Assembly (NCBI GenBank): GCA_038748065.1
Contig: JBCDJG010000062.1
Coordinates: 1-26,695, forward strand
Origin: JBCDJG01 sp038748065
Lineage (GTDB): Bacteria > Pseudomonadota > Gammaproteobacteria > Pseudomonadales > Halieaceae
DNA length: 26,695 nucleotides
Reading direction: 5' to 3'
Below are positions 14,405-22,237 of the stretch, piece by piece. The notes beneath the pieces were generated by a model. That model worked only from the letters and a program-made list of their open reading frames with translations, ran no database searches and was not told where the DNA came from. The translations under genes and the position numbers were made by a program. The first letter of the stretch is position 1; every line of letters starts with the position of its first letter.

Positions 14405-15373
14405 TTAATACACCTCAGGATTCACGCAGCAGGGCATCTGCGCTCCTGCCAGGGCTGCCAGCGCGTTGTCTACCGCGATATCTGCCATGCGCGAGCGCGT
14501 CTGCTCGGTAGCACTACCGATATGTGGTGCCAGGACCACGTTGGACAGGGCTAATAGCGGATTATCGTTCTCGACGGGCTCCTGTTCGAAAACATCAATA
14601 CCTGCCGCAAACAGGCGCCCTTCGGCCAGGGCAGCGGCAAGCGCCTCCTCGTCAACAATGCCGCCCCGGGCCGTGTTAACCAGAACGGCCCCTGCCTTCA
14701 TACGGGCAATGTGCTTTGCATCCAGTAGTCCGCGCGTGTCGGCCGTCAAGGCCACATGCACACTGACAAAATCGCTGTTCGCGAGGACTTCGTCCAGCGT
14801 GCACATTTCTACACCGAGTACCTCGCGTGGGCTGCGATTCCAAGCGAGAACCTTCATGCCAAAACCCTGTGCGCGCCGGGCCATCGCCTGACCGATCTCA
14901 CCCATGCCAACGACTCCAAGCGTGGCGCCCGCAACATCTTTACCCGTAAAAAAGCCCGGCGACCACCGATTCTCATCGCGCCATTGACCGCCGCGCACGA
15001 AGCGGTCGGCCTCCGGCACGCGTCGGGCAGCCGCCAGCAGAAGAGCGAATGCCGTATCTGCGGTGGTGTCTACGAGCACGCCGGGCGTGTGCCCTAAGGG
15101 AATGCCTCGATCGGTCAGCGCATCCACATCTATGTGATCTACACCCACCGACATGCTGGAGACAAACTCGAGCTTGGGCGCTATATCCAGCGTCGCTCTG
15201 TCCAGCCGATCAGTGAGAAGACAGAGCAGGCCGCGACAATCCGCCAGGTGCTCGCAGAGCCTCTCCGGCGGCATCAGGCCGGGTCCGCTCCAGGTCGTCA
15301 GATCGCACGACCGGGCCAGTTCACTAACCCGCCGCCCGGGGAGTTTATGTGTCAGTAAGACGCGCCCTGTCAT
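14405..15373 (-). CDS. D-2-hydroxyacid dehydrogenase (glyoxylate/hydroxypyruvate reductase-like)
   Basis: Cytoplasmic NAD(P)H-dependent enzyme of 322 aa. The dinucleotide site is GMGEIG (156-161). Catalytic residues are Arg236 (NTARGGIVDEEAL), Glu265 (FEQEPV) and His284 (APHIGSAT). A substrate-loop block, SSMSVGVDHID, is also present. The layout resembles GRHPR-type enzymes that reduce glyoxylate or hydroxypyruvate, but the exact 2-oxoacid cannot be decided. It follows the SDR gene after 43 nt on the same strand. No strong ribosome site precedes the ATG at 15373. Confidence 0.9.
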   Translation of the reverse strand: MTGRVLLTHKLPGRRVSELARSCDLTTWSGPGLMPPERLCEHLADCRGLLCLLTDRLDRATLDIAPKLEFVSSMSVGVDHIDVDALTDRGIPLGHTPGVLVDTTADTAFALLLAAARRVPEADRFVRGGQWRDENRWSPGFFTGKDVAGATLGVVGMGEIGQAMARRAQGFGMKVLAWNRSPREVLGVEMCTLDEVLANSDFVSVHVALTADTRGLLDAKHIARMKAGAVLVNTARGGIVDEEALAAALAEGRLFAAGIDVFEQEPVENDNPLLALSNVVLAPHIGSATEQTRSRMADIAVDNALAALAGAQMPCCVNPEVY

Positions 15374-15416
15374 GCTTGGCGCATCACGACCTGAAGATGA
15401 GCGTCCAAAGCTTGCC

Positions 15417-16181
15417 TCAAATGGTCATACCGCCATCCACCACAATGCACTCACCGTTGGTGTAGCTGCTGGCATCAGACACCAGATACAGCACGGTGCC
15501 CGCCATCTCGTCAGGCTCTGCGTGCCGTTTCATGGGGATGTTTTCAACCGCCATCTGGTAGATGTCGTCATTAGTGAACAGGGCGCCAGCAAACTTGGTT
15601 TTGGTCAGGCCCGGCAACAGTGCATTACACCGAATGCCGAACTCGGCGCATTCCTTGGCAAAAACCTTGGTCATGTTGATCACCGCCGCCTTGGTGATGG
15701 AGTAGATGCCTTGTAGCGCCCCGGGCTGCAGGCCATTAACCGACGCCGTATTGATGATAGCTCCACCGCCCTGCTCACGCATCAGCTTGCCCGCCTCAAT
15801 AGACATAAAGAAATAACCGCGAACATTGACCTCGACCGTCTTGTTGTAGGCGCCGAGATCGGTATCGAGGACGTGCCCAAAGTAAGGGTTAGCGGCAGCA
15901 TTGTTGACACAGATATCCAGGCGTCCATGGGCCTCACGTATATGCGCAAAAAGCGCACCGATATCCTCCAGCGTGCCGACATGGCAGGCCTGGGCCTCGG
16001 CGCTGCCACCTGCCTCGCCGATACTGTCGGCCACGCGCTGACAGTCCTCGAGCTTGCGGCTGGACACAATCACATGAGCACCCTGTATCGCCAGCAGCCG
16101 GGCTACCGATTCGCCAATACCTCGGCTCGCGCCGCTCACCAGGGCGATCTTGCCGCTGAGGTCGAATAGGTCAGTGGACAT
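15417..16181 (-). CDS. Short-chain dehydrogenase/reductase
   Basis: Classical SDR oxidoreductase of 254 aa. The cofactor site is GASRGIG (17-23), the NNAAA block is at 93-97, and Ser147, Tyr160 and Lys164 (YSITK) form the active site. The C-terminus has SSYTNGECIVVDGGMTI. Arg42 after beta strand 2 (SSRKLE) favours NADP(H). The start has a good GAGGAG site and lies 11 nt inside the end of the MFS gene. It resembles DHRS4-type carbonyl reductases; the substrate is unknown. Confidence 0.92.
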   Translation of the reverse strand: MSTDLFDLSGKIALVSGASRGIGESVARLLAIQGAHVIVSSRKLEDCQRVADSIGEAGGSAEAQACHVGTLEDIGALFAHIREAHGRLDICVNNAAANPYFGHVLDTDLGAYNKTVEVNVRGYFFMSIEAGKLMREQGGGAIINTASVNGLQPGALQGIYSITKAAVINMTKVFAKECAEFGIRCNALLPGLTKTKFAGALFTNDDIYQMAVENIPMKRHAEPDEMAGTVLYLVSDASSYTNGECIVVDGGMTI

Positions 16182-17367
16182 GAGATTCTCCTCTCGTCAG
16201 GTTGGCCTGCGCAGCGCTGCGGCGGCTTTCCGCAACAGCCCACAGCAGGTAGATAAACACCAGTGCGGCCAGGGCAATCCAGACCGCCGTGTAGCCCAGG
16301 GTATAAAGTATCCAGCCCGCCATCAGCGGGCCGATGACGCGGCCCACGGATGCCGCCGCACCGGTTACGCCCATGGTTTGCCCGCGCTGGGGCGCGGGTG
16401 TTCGGTGTGTGATCAAGGTATTCAACATGGGCATACACAGCGTTGCACCGGTCATGGCAATGTACACCGAGGCAATCATCATCCACGGCTCGCTGGCTAC
16501 CACTGCCAGGAGCAGTCCAGCCAGGTAGAAAACTATGCACCAGCGCAGCAGGCGCCATTCGCCAACGCTGCGCACCAGCAGGCCCATGAGTCCACCCTGC
16601 ACGATCGCCATGATGGCGCCCTGCACACCAAACAGGATGCCGACCTCCCGCGCAGTCCAATTGAGAAGATCGGCAAACCATAGCGGCATAAGATAGGTCG
16701 CTGCACCGACGCCGGTGCTATGCAGAACATACTGGCTCACGAACAACCGATTTCGCGTGCGCTTCAGCATCGCGTACATGGATTCACTGCGCTGCTGGCG
16801 CTGGGCACGGTAGGCCTCCCGCTTTTCCTCGGTCAACGACTCCGGTAACAGCACTGCCGCTGCAAAAATTGCCGACACCGACATGGCACCGGCGACCAGG
16901 CAGGGTAGCAGAAAGCTGCCGTCCGGCCCGGCGAGGACGCCGCCCAGCATCGGCCCAATGACCAGCCCAAGGCCAAAGGCAGCCCCGATCAAACCCATGC
17001 CCCGGGCACGATCCTCAGGCTTGGTAATATCCGCCATCATGGCCGATGCGACACCAAAATTGCCCGCCATGATGCCGCCGAAAACGCGCGCCGCGTAAAC
17101 CATCCAAAGCTCATTGGCGAGGCCGAGCATAACGTAGGAGATTGCCGCACCGGCAAGACACATCATGATCACGGGCTTGCGCCCAATCTGGTCGGACAGG
17201 CGACCCCAGAGCGGTCCAAACAGTGCCGAAAATACCGCGTAGCCAACGATGATATACGCGATGTCGAGCTTGTCGGCGCCCAACTGCGGAGACAAAAACG
17301 GCAGTATTGGAATGACGATGCCAAAACCAATGAGGTCCAGCAGGACCACCCCGAACAGCAGCGGCAC
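16171..17367 (-). CDS. MFS exporter, DHA1/TetA-like
   Basis: A 12-span inner-membrane proton antiporter of 398 aa. Motif A GRLSDQIGRKP is at residues 55-65, the first span contains DLIGFGIVIPILP (a TetA/DHA1 hallmark), and FGLGLVIGPMLGG is the antiporter motif C region. The start is GTG, 5 nt after the ubiX stop, with GGGAG in the end of ubiX serving as ribosome site. Drug or metabolite export is expected from the family, but being sandwiched between ubiX and the SDR gene suggests export of a pathway compound. The substrate is unknown. Confidence 0.9.
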   Translation of the reverse strand: MPLLFGVVLLDLIGFGIVIPILPFLSPQLGADKLDIAYIIVGYAVFSALFGPLWGRLSDQIGRKPVIMMCLAGAAISYVMLGLANELWMVYAARVFGGIMAGNFGVASAMMADITKPEDRARGMGLIGAAFGLGLVIGPMLGGVLAGPDGSFLLPCLVAGAMSVSAIFAAAVLLPESLTEEKREAYRAQRQQRSESMYAMLKRTRNRLFVSQYVLHSTGVGAATYLMPLWFADLLNWTAREVGILFGVQGAIMAIVQGGLMGLLVRSVGEWRLLRWCIVFYLAGLLLAVVASEPWMMIASVYIAMTGATLCMPMLNTLITHRTPAPQRGQTMGVTGAAASVGRVIGPLMAGWILYTLGYTAVWIALAALVFIYLLWAVAESRRSAAQANLTRGESHVH

Positions 17368-17372
17368 CGCCC

Positions 17373-17936
17373 CTAATCTCCCTGCCAGCGCTTTACCAGG
17401 TCGAGGTTCAGGTCGAAGAGGTCCAGGGCGCGCCCCACGGTTTGGGTCACCATCTGGTCTATGGACTCGGGCTGTGTATAGAAAGCCGGAACGGGCGGCA
17501 TAATGATCGCGCCCATTTCTGATAGCTGGGTCATACTGCGCAGGTGGCCGGTATGTAGCGGGGTTTCTCGCACCATCAGCACCAGGCGGCGGCGATCCTT
17601 GAGTACCACATCAGCGGCGCGGGTCAGGAGCGTGGATGTCACGCCCGTGGTGATCTCGCCCATGGTGCGAATCGAACAGGGAGCGATCAGCATGCCTTTG
17701 GTGATGAAGGAACCACTGGCAATGCTCGCGCCCACGTTCTTGATAGCGTGCACCTCGTCCGCCAGTGCCTTGACCTCATCCGCACGCATTTCCATCTCGT
17801 ATTTGAGCGTCAGCTCGGCTGACTTGGTCATCACGAGGTGCACCTCGAGGTCGGTATCGCGCAGCAGCTCGAGCGCGCGCACGCCGTAGGCGATGCCCGA
17901 CGCTCCGCTGATGCCTACGATAATTCTTTCGGCCAT
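17373..17936 (-). CDS. ubiX: Flavin prenyltransferase UbiX
   Basis: Makes prenylated FMN from FMN and dimethylallyl phosphate, the cofactor of UbiD-type decarboxylases used in ubiquinone synthesis and aromatic acid metabolism. At 187 aa it has the family length. It shows GISGASGIAYG at the N-terminus, ASGSFITKGMLIAPCSIRTMGEI, RAADVVLKDRRRLVLMVRETPLHTGHLRSM, and GAIIMPPVPAFYTQP. No ubiD is present here. It heads a same-strand group with an MFS exporter, an SDR and a 2-hydroxyacid dehydrogenase. Confidence 0.95.
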   Translation of the reverse strand: MAERIIVGISGASGIAYGVRALELLRDTDLEVHLVMTKSAELTLKYEMEMRADEVKALADEVHAIKNVGASIASGSFITKGMLIAPCSIRTMGEITTGVTSTLLTRAADVVLKDRRRLVLMVRETPLHTGHLRSMTQLSEMGAIIMPPVPAFYTQPESIDQMVTQTVGRALDLFDLNLDLVKRWQGD

Positions 17937-17994
17937 GGACCCACCTGCGCTAATGGACTGCGCACTGTACCAGCCTGCTCAGGTAAAGTGAAAA

Positions 17995-18810
17995 CTACTG
18001 GGAACGGTAGGTCGCCACCGCTTCGCCGCCCGCCAGCAGGACCAGCCTACCTGCGTCTAAGTCGAAGGCATCAACGGATTCCAGAGCCTGGAGGTACTCA
18101 CGCTCCACATCCATCCCTGACGGGCAGGCCATCATGGTTGCCGCCATCGGGCCGAAGGATAAAGGCCTGTCCTGTTCCGCGGCACCTTCAAGGCTATAGG
18201 TCCCGGTAAAGCGGTTACAGCCAGCAAAACCACCCGCTCGCCCGTTCTCATCGAACTCCAGCGTCAAGGGCTTTGCCCCTGCCCCGGTCGGCGCTTCTTC
18301 TCCCCCCAGGGTGTCCAGCGCCCAGGCGCTCGCTGCCAGCTCTGGCGTATCCGGCGTCGCAGCAACTGCGGGCGTCGCTCCCGGTGCAGCTCGCACCAGT
18401 ACCGAGAGCGGACCGTCAGCAAAGGGATCGATATAGTCCGTGTTGATGAAGCGCAGTTCCCCATCGACTTCAATGCGCGCGCCGATGCCGTAGCGCATGC
18501 GTGAATCGACCTGGGCGTCGCTATATTCAATAGCAAAGGGATAAGGGGGCGGGCCGTCAAGCGAAATCACTACGGAGGCGACGACAGCGGCAAGCGCATC
18601 GGGCCTGGAGATATCCTGCAGTTGGACCTCTAACTCGCCACCCGGGGGAAGCAGTATGCGTTCGCGATAGAACACTTCACCCTCCAACACTCTGGTCATT
18701 GCCGGCGCGCTCGCACCGCCTGACGCGGCGCCGCCACTAGTGTCGTCGCCACACCCACTCAGGCAGGCCATGACCGCCACCCCTGCCAACAAGCTCTGTC
18801 GACCCGTCAT
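17995..18810 (-). CDS. YbaY-META two-domain lipoprotein
   Basis: Predicted lipoprotein of 271 aa with lipobox LSGC. After a Gly/Ser/Ala-rich linker comes a YbaY-like domain (EVFYRERILLPPGGELEVQLQDIS ... YGIGARIEVDGELRFINT). A second low-complexity linker leads to a C-terminal META domain (GGFAGCNRFTGTY ... FGPMAATMMACP ... EYLQALESVDAF), as in HslJ. The ATG at 18810 is preferred because GGGAGG lies 6 nt upstream; an upstream TTG reading would overlap that site. It is probably an envelope protein with a stress or assembly role, though neither domain has a settled function. It is 58 nt upstream of ubiX on the same strand. Confidence 0.85.
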   Translation of the reverse strand: MTGRQSLLAGVAVMACLSGCGDDTSGGAASGGASAPAMTRVLEGEVFYRERILLPPGGELEVQLQDISRPDALAAVVASVVISLDGPPPYPFAIEYSDAQVDSRMRYGIGARIEVDGELRFINTDYIDPFADGPLSVLVRAAPGATPAVAATPDTPELAASAWALDTLGGEEAPTGAGAKPLTLEFDENGRAGGFAGCNRFTGTYSLEGAAEQDRPLSFGPMAATMMACPSGMDVEREYLQALESVDAFDLDAGRLVLLAGGEAVATYRSQ

Positions 18811-18902
18811 CTGCTCCCTCCCTGCCAATGCTCGTCTGCGTATTATTGCGGCCGTCGTCCTGCTAAGCTTTCATTTAAGCACACAACGGGACCCCGGGTG
18901 CC

Positions 18903-19949
18903 GTGGAACTACTGCAGACCTTGCTCACCACTTTCTGGCCCCCAGTCGCCACGATCGGGGCAGCACTGCTCCTGGCCTGGGGCGCGAACTGGGCGGCCAA
19001 GCGCAGCCAGATGGGCACCTCCAGCCTGCTCTACCAGTTACTGAACTGGTTAATTGCGGCGATCGCCATCGTCGCCATCATCATCCTGCTGCCTCTCACC
19101 GACGAAACCCAGGGCCAGGTGCTTAGCTTGCTTGGTGTAGTACTCACCGCCGTCATCGCCCTGTCCTCAACCACCTTTGTGTCGAACGCGATGGCCGGGA
19201 TTATGCTGCAAGCCACGCAGCCCTTTCGTCCGGGTGACTACATTCGCGTTAACGACCAGTTCGGTCGTGTGACCAAACGTTCCCTGGTACACACCCAGAT
19301 TCAGACCGAGTGGCGCGACATTACCACCCTGCCCAACCTGCTGTTGGTCAACACGCCGGTCACCGTCCTCTATCGCGATGGCACCATCATCTATGCAGAG
19401 TTATCACTGGGCTATGACCTCACCTACACGCGGGCGGAGGAACTACTGGTGAAGGCAGGTGAGGACGCCGGGCTCAGCGAGCCCTTTGTGCTCGTACATG
19501 AGCTCCTCGATCACGCCGTGGTGTACCGCGTCTGCGGCTTTTTGCCAGAGATGAAAAACCTCATCAGCTCTCGCTCTAATCTGCGCAAGAAGGCTCTGGA
19601 GCAACTGCACGGAGCCGGCGTAGAAATCGTCTCACCAAGCTTCATGAACCAGCGCGCACTGGACCCGACCAAACCTGTCATCCCGGCCATACCGGTCAAG
19701 CACACGCAGCGAGCCGAGGTAGAGAGCCATGCCCCGGAAGAAAAAATCTTCGACAAGGCCGAGGAAGCCGCTAGCCTGGAGGAGTTGAAGCAGCGACAGG
19801 AAGAAACCCGACAGGACCTGAAACGAGAGCGCGCCCACCTCAGGGCGGCCAGCGACGAGGAGCGCGATGCGCTGGAAGGGCGTATTTCAATGCTGGAAAA
19901 GAGAGAGGCCTGGTACGCGGATCTGGTTGAACGCCGCAGCAAGAAATAG
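18903..19949 (+). CDS. MscS-family small-conductance mechanosensitive channel
   Basis: Inner-membrane channel of 348 aa. Two or three N-terminal spans end in TM3-like SSTTFVSNAMAGIMLQATQPFRPGDYIRV, the conserved pore-lining and beta-domain junction of MscS. QFGRVTKRSLVHTQIQTEWRDITTLPNLLLV is the signature beta domain. After the channel core an extra 80 residues from about position 265 are highly charged (SLEELKQRQEETRQDLKRE) and predicted coiled coil, which the E. coli protein lacks. The start is GTG at 18903, without a clear ribosome site. It opens under membrane tension to relieve osmotic shock. Confidence 0.9.
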   Translation: MELLQTLLTTFWPPVATIGAALLLAWGANWAAKRSQMGTSSLLYQLLNWLIAAIAIVAIIILLPLTDETQGQVLSLLGVVLTAVIALSSTTFVSNAMAGIMLQATQPFRPGDYIRVNDQFGRVTKRSLVHTQIQTEWRDITTLPNLLLVNTPVTVLYRDGTIIYAELSLGYDLTYTRAEELLVKAGEDAGLSEPFVLVHELLDHAVVYRVCGFLPEMKNLISSRSNLRKKALEQLHGAGVEIVSPSFMNQRALDPTKPVIPAIPVKHTQRAEVESHAPEEKIFDKAEEAASLEELKQRQEETRQDLKRERAHLRAASDEERDALEGRISMLEKREAWYADLVERRSKK

Positions 19950-20297
19950 CTACAGCTCCGCCTCCTGACGAAACTCTCGCTCTATCTGCTGCTGCAGCTC
20001 GTAGCGTCGGCCGCCCCGCTCGCGGCTGGTATCGCGCATACGCTGTTGGAAACGCTTGCGCCGGTAGTGCTCCACGAGTCGATCAAAGCGACCTGGCTCC
20101 TCTTCCCCGGCAATCAGCGCTTCTATGAAGGCAATATCAACACCTACGCGATAGGCGATTCGCGGCGGTCGAATCTTGTTCGCATGAAACTCGGCCACGA
20201 TATGTATCTGCTCCTCACGACTGTGGGTACAGACGCGTGAGTAACCATAGGGCGGCGAGGGTGTTCGCGGATCGCTGCTGTCAGGCACCTTGCTCAT
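19950..20297 (-). CDS. 115-aa HTH-like basic protein of unknown function
   Basis: Small protein rich in Arg and Glu. The middle (REEQIHIVAEFHANKIRPPRIAYRVGVDIAFIEALIAGEE) has helix-turn-helix character, and the C-terminal third (VEHYRRKRFQQRMRDTSRER) is basic and probably helical. I do not recognise the family; DNA binding is a reasonable guess only. Its stop codon abuts the MscS stop with no spacer. The ATG at 20297 is the first in-frame start. Composition matches neighbours, so it does not look foreign. Confidence 0.65.
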   Translation of the reverse strand: MSKVPDSSDPRTPSPPYGYSRVCTHSREEQIHIVAEFHANKIRPPRIAYRVGVDIAFIEALIAGEEEPGRFDRLVEHYRRKRFQQRMRDTSRERGGRRYELQQQIEREFRQEAEL

Positions 20298-20328
20298 ATT
20301 CCGAGTTTTAGCAGTTGCCCCGAAAAAT

Positions 20329-20346
20329 GCAAAGTCGAGGCTTTGC
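20329..20346. promoter_or_regulatory. Palindrome GCAAAG-N6-CTTTGC upstream of the aldehyde dehydrogenase
   Basis: A perfect 6-bp inverted repeat with a 6-bp spacer lies in the 149-bp divergent gap between the HTH-like gene and the aldehyde dehydrogenase gene. It could be an operator. A TATACT -10-like hexamer at 20399-20404 is further downstream, without a convincing -35. Confidence 0.35.
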
Positions 20347-20446
20347 GGTGGCCATTATTGACCTGGACAAGACCATACCCGAGGCCTGCTGGCGGAGCTA
20401 TACTGCGCCACTCGAAAAAACGATTACACGTCCCCGGAGGACAGTG

Positions 20447-21907
20447 ATGAACGCACCCCACTCGACACCCAGCCTGGAAGATATTGAAACTCACATGCAA
20501 TCGGTGATGGATGCCCAACGAGCCGATTACCTGGCCGAAGGCGTCGTCAGTGTAGAGACGCGTATTGATCGCATGGATCGCGCCATTGATGTGGTGCTGC
20601 GCTACGCCGAGCAGCTCAGCGACGCCATGAACACTGACTTCAGCTGTAGACCCAGGCAGCTGAACATGCTGGCCGACGTGGGCGCGGCACTTGCGCCCAT
20701 GAAGCATGCCAAAAAACACCTGCGTGGCTGGATGAAATCGCAGAAGCGCGCCACCATGTTCCCGCTTAACCTGCTCGGCGGTCGTTCCCGCATCGAGTAC
20801 CAGCCACTTGGCGTGGTCGGCATCATAGCGCCCTGGAACTTCCCCGTTAACATGGTGTTCTCGCCGCTGTCAGGCGCACTCGCAGCTGGCAATCGCGTCA
20901 TGATCAAGCCCTCCGAGTTCACTCCAGCGACCTCTGAGGTCATGGATGAAATGTTCAAGGATGCTTACGACCCGAAAGAGATTGCGATGTTCACAGGCGG
21001 CCCTGAAGTCGGCCAGGCCTTCGCCGGCTTACCCTTCGATCATCTGCTCTTCACCGGCGCGACCGGCATCGCCCGCCATATCCTGGCCGCCGCCTCTAAG
21101 AACCTGGTCCCGGTGACCCTGGAACTGGGCGGCAAGTCGCCGGTGATTATCTCGCGCAGCGCCGATATCGAGCGCTCACTGGCCCGTGTCATGCTGGGCA
21201 AGACCATGAACGCCGGCCAGATCTGCCTGGCACCGGACTACCTGATGGTGCCGGAGGAGAAACTCCACGAGGTCATCGCAGCCGCCCAGGACGCGGTATC
21301 CAGCATGTACCCGAAACTGCTGGACAATCCGGACTACACCTCCGTCGTCAACGAGCGGCACTTCGAGCGCCTCAATGGCTACCTGAATGAAGCCGAGGAG
21401 CGCGGCGCGAGGCTAATCCCTATCAACCCGAGCGACGAGGATTTTGCCGGCCAGCAGGGCACCCATAAAATTGCGCCGACACTGATTCCTGAGCCGCCAG
21501 AAGATATGAAAGTGCTGGAGGAGGAGATCTTCGGCCCCCTGCTGCCGATTCGCACCTACAAGAACTTCGACGAAACAATCGACTATGTGAACAGCAAGCC
21601 CCGCCCCCTGGCCGCCTACTACTTTGGTGAGGACAAGGCCGAAGAAGAGGCCGTTATGACCCGCACCACCTCAGGCGGCGCCTGCATCAACGACGTGATC
21701 ATGCATGTCATGCAGGAAGACTTGCCCTTCGGCGGCGTCGGCCCGAGCGGCATGGGCTCCTACCACGGTCTGGAGGGCTTCCGCACCTTCAGTCACGCCA
21801 AATCGATCTATAGCCAGCCGAAGATCAATATCGCCAAACTGGGGGGAATGCTGCCACCTTACGGGAAGCAGTCAGAGACCTCGATCAAGATGCAATTGAA
21901 GAAGTAG
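20447..21907 (+). CDS. Aldehyde dehydrogenase, coniferyl aldehyde dehydrogenase-like
   Basis: Cytoplasmic NAD(P)-dependent enzyme of 486 aa oxidising an aldehyde to its acid. Conserved blocks are VVGIIAPWNFPVNMVFSPL, KPSEFTPATSEV, FTGATGIARHI, LELGGKSPVII (general base Glu), and NAGQICLAPDYLMVP with the nucleophilic Cys. The C-terminal LPFGGVGPSGMGSYHGLEGFRTFSH is class-3/coniferyl-aldehyde-type. GGAGG 6 nt before ATG 20447 fixes the start; an in-frame reading from 20315 adds 44 residues unlike the family. Whether it acts on coniferyl aldehyde or another medium-chain aldehyde is open. Confidence 0.92.
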   Translation: MNAPHSTPSLEDIETHMQSVMDAQRADYLAEGVVSVETRIDRMDRAIDVVLRYAEQLSDAMNTDFSCRPRQLNMLADVGAALAPMKHAKKHLRGWMKSQKRATMFPLNLLGGRSRIEYQPLGVVGIIAPWNFPVNMVFSPLSGALAAGNRVMIKPSEFTPATSEVMDEMFKDAYDPKEIAMFTGGPEVGQAFAGLPFDHLLFTGATGIARHILAAASKNLVPVTLELGGKSPVIISRSADIERSLARVMLGKTMNAGQICLAPDYLMVPEEKLHEVIAAAQDAVSSMYPKLLDNPDYTSVVNERHFERLNGYLNEAEERGARLIPINPSDEDFAGQQGTHKIAPTLIPEPPEDMKVLEEEIFGPLLPIRTYKNFDETIDYVNSKPRPLAAYYFGEDKAEEEAVMTRTTSGGACINDVIMHVMQEDLPFGGVGPSGMGSYHGLEGFRTFSHAKSIYSQPKINIAKLGGMLPPYGKQSETSIKMQLKK

Positions 21908-21929
21908 GTCCTGGTGACCGGAGCAAAGG

Positions 21930-21952
21930 CAGGTCCCCTCTGCGGGGACCTG
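21930..21952 (+). terminator. Strong hairpin after aldehyde dehydrogenase gene
   Basis: CAGGTCCCC and GGGGACCTG form a perfect 9-bp stem around TCTGC, 22 nt after the stop codon. No T-tract follows (the next bases are GCCCTTCGC), so it may act with Rho or as a 3'-end stabiliser rather than as a classic intrinsic terminator. Confidence 0.5.
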
Positions 21953-22030
21953 GCCCTTCGCCCCTCCAAACGGCTTCACTTAAGGCTCAGCCCAAACGCA
22001 GGAAACACATCACTGACAGCGCCGGCTAGC

Positions 22031-22054
22031 TAATCACCTGATTAATCACCTTAT
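22031..22054. repeat. Two-copy 12-bp direct repeat at the end of the small lipoprotein gene
   Basis: TAATCACCTGAT and TAATCACCTTAT are adjacent and identical at 11 of 12 positions. The lipoprotein gene's stop codon lies inside the second copy. The junction also forms the palindrome TGATTAATCA. Significance is unknown. Confidence 0.6.
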
Positions 22055-22237
22055 CCTGCCACCCACGGAAATACTGGTACGCACCCCGGTACCTCCCCAG
22101 CCGCCGTATCCGCCATAGCCACCGTAGCCGCTGGAGATACCAACGCTGCCATAAACGTGAGGGTCGTCGCAGCCGCTCAGGCTGGCGAGAGCTGCAGCGA
22201 CGACAAGTGCCTGCAGCGTTTTGATGGCGGTTTTCAT
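22046..22237 (-). CDS. 63-aa Gly/Tyr-rich lipoprotein
   Basis: Very small predicted lipoprotein. The signal peptide MKTAIKTLQALVVAAALASLSGC has a lipobox LSGC, leaving a mature part of about 41 residues. That part contains DPHVYGSVGISSGYGGYGG and ends GVRTSISVGGRIR. The glycine/aromatic repeat resembles adhesive or flexible envelope peptides. GGGAGGAG before the ATG supports expression. Its ATG overlaps the stop of the VOC lipoprotein (ATGA), so the two are translationally coupled. I do not recognise a named family. Confidence 0.75.
   Translation of the reverse strand: MKTAIKTLQALVVAAALASLSGCDDPHVYGSVGISSGYGGYGGYGGWGGTGVRTSISVGGRIR

Noticed and set aside
15153..15716. 187-aa plus-strand open frame spanning the 2-hydroxyacid dehydrogenase/SDR junction
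   Set aside because: It overlaps two well-supported genes on the other strand and has low-complexity, family-less sequence.
20358..20363. TTGACC as a -35 box for the aldehyde dehydrogenase
   Set aside because: No -10-like hexamer lies 16-18 bp downstream; the good TATACT is 35 bp away.
20315..20446. 44-residue N-terminal extension of the aldehyde dehydrogenase
   Set aside because: GGAGG directly before ATG 20447 and the family length favour the shorter protein; the extension would run through the promoter region.
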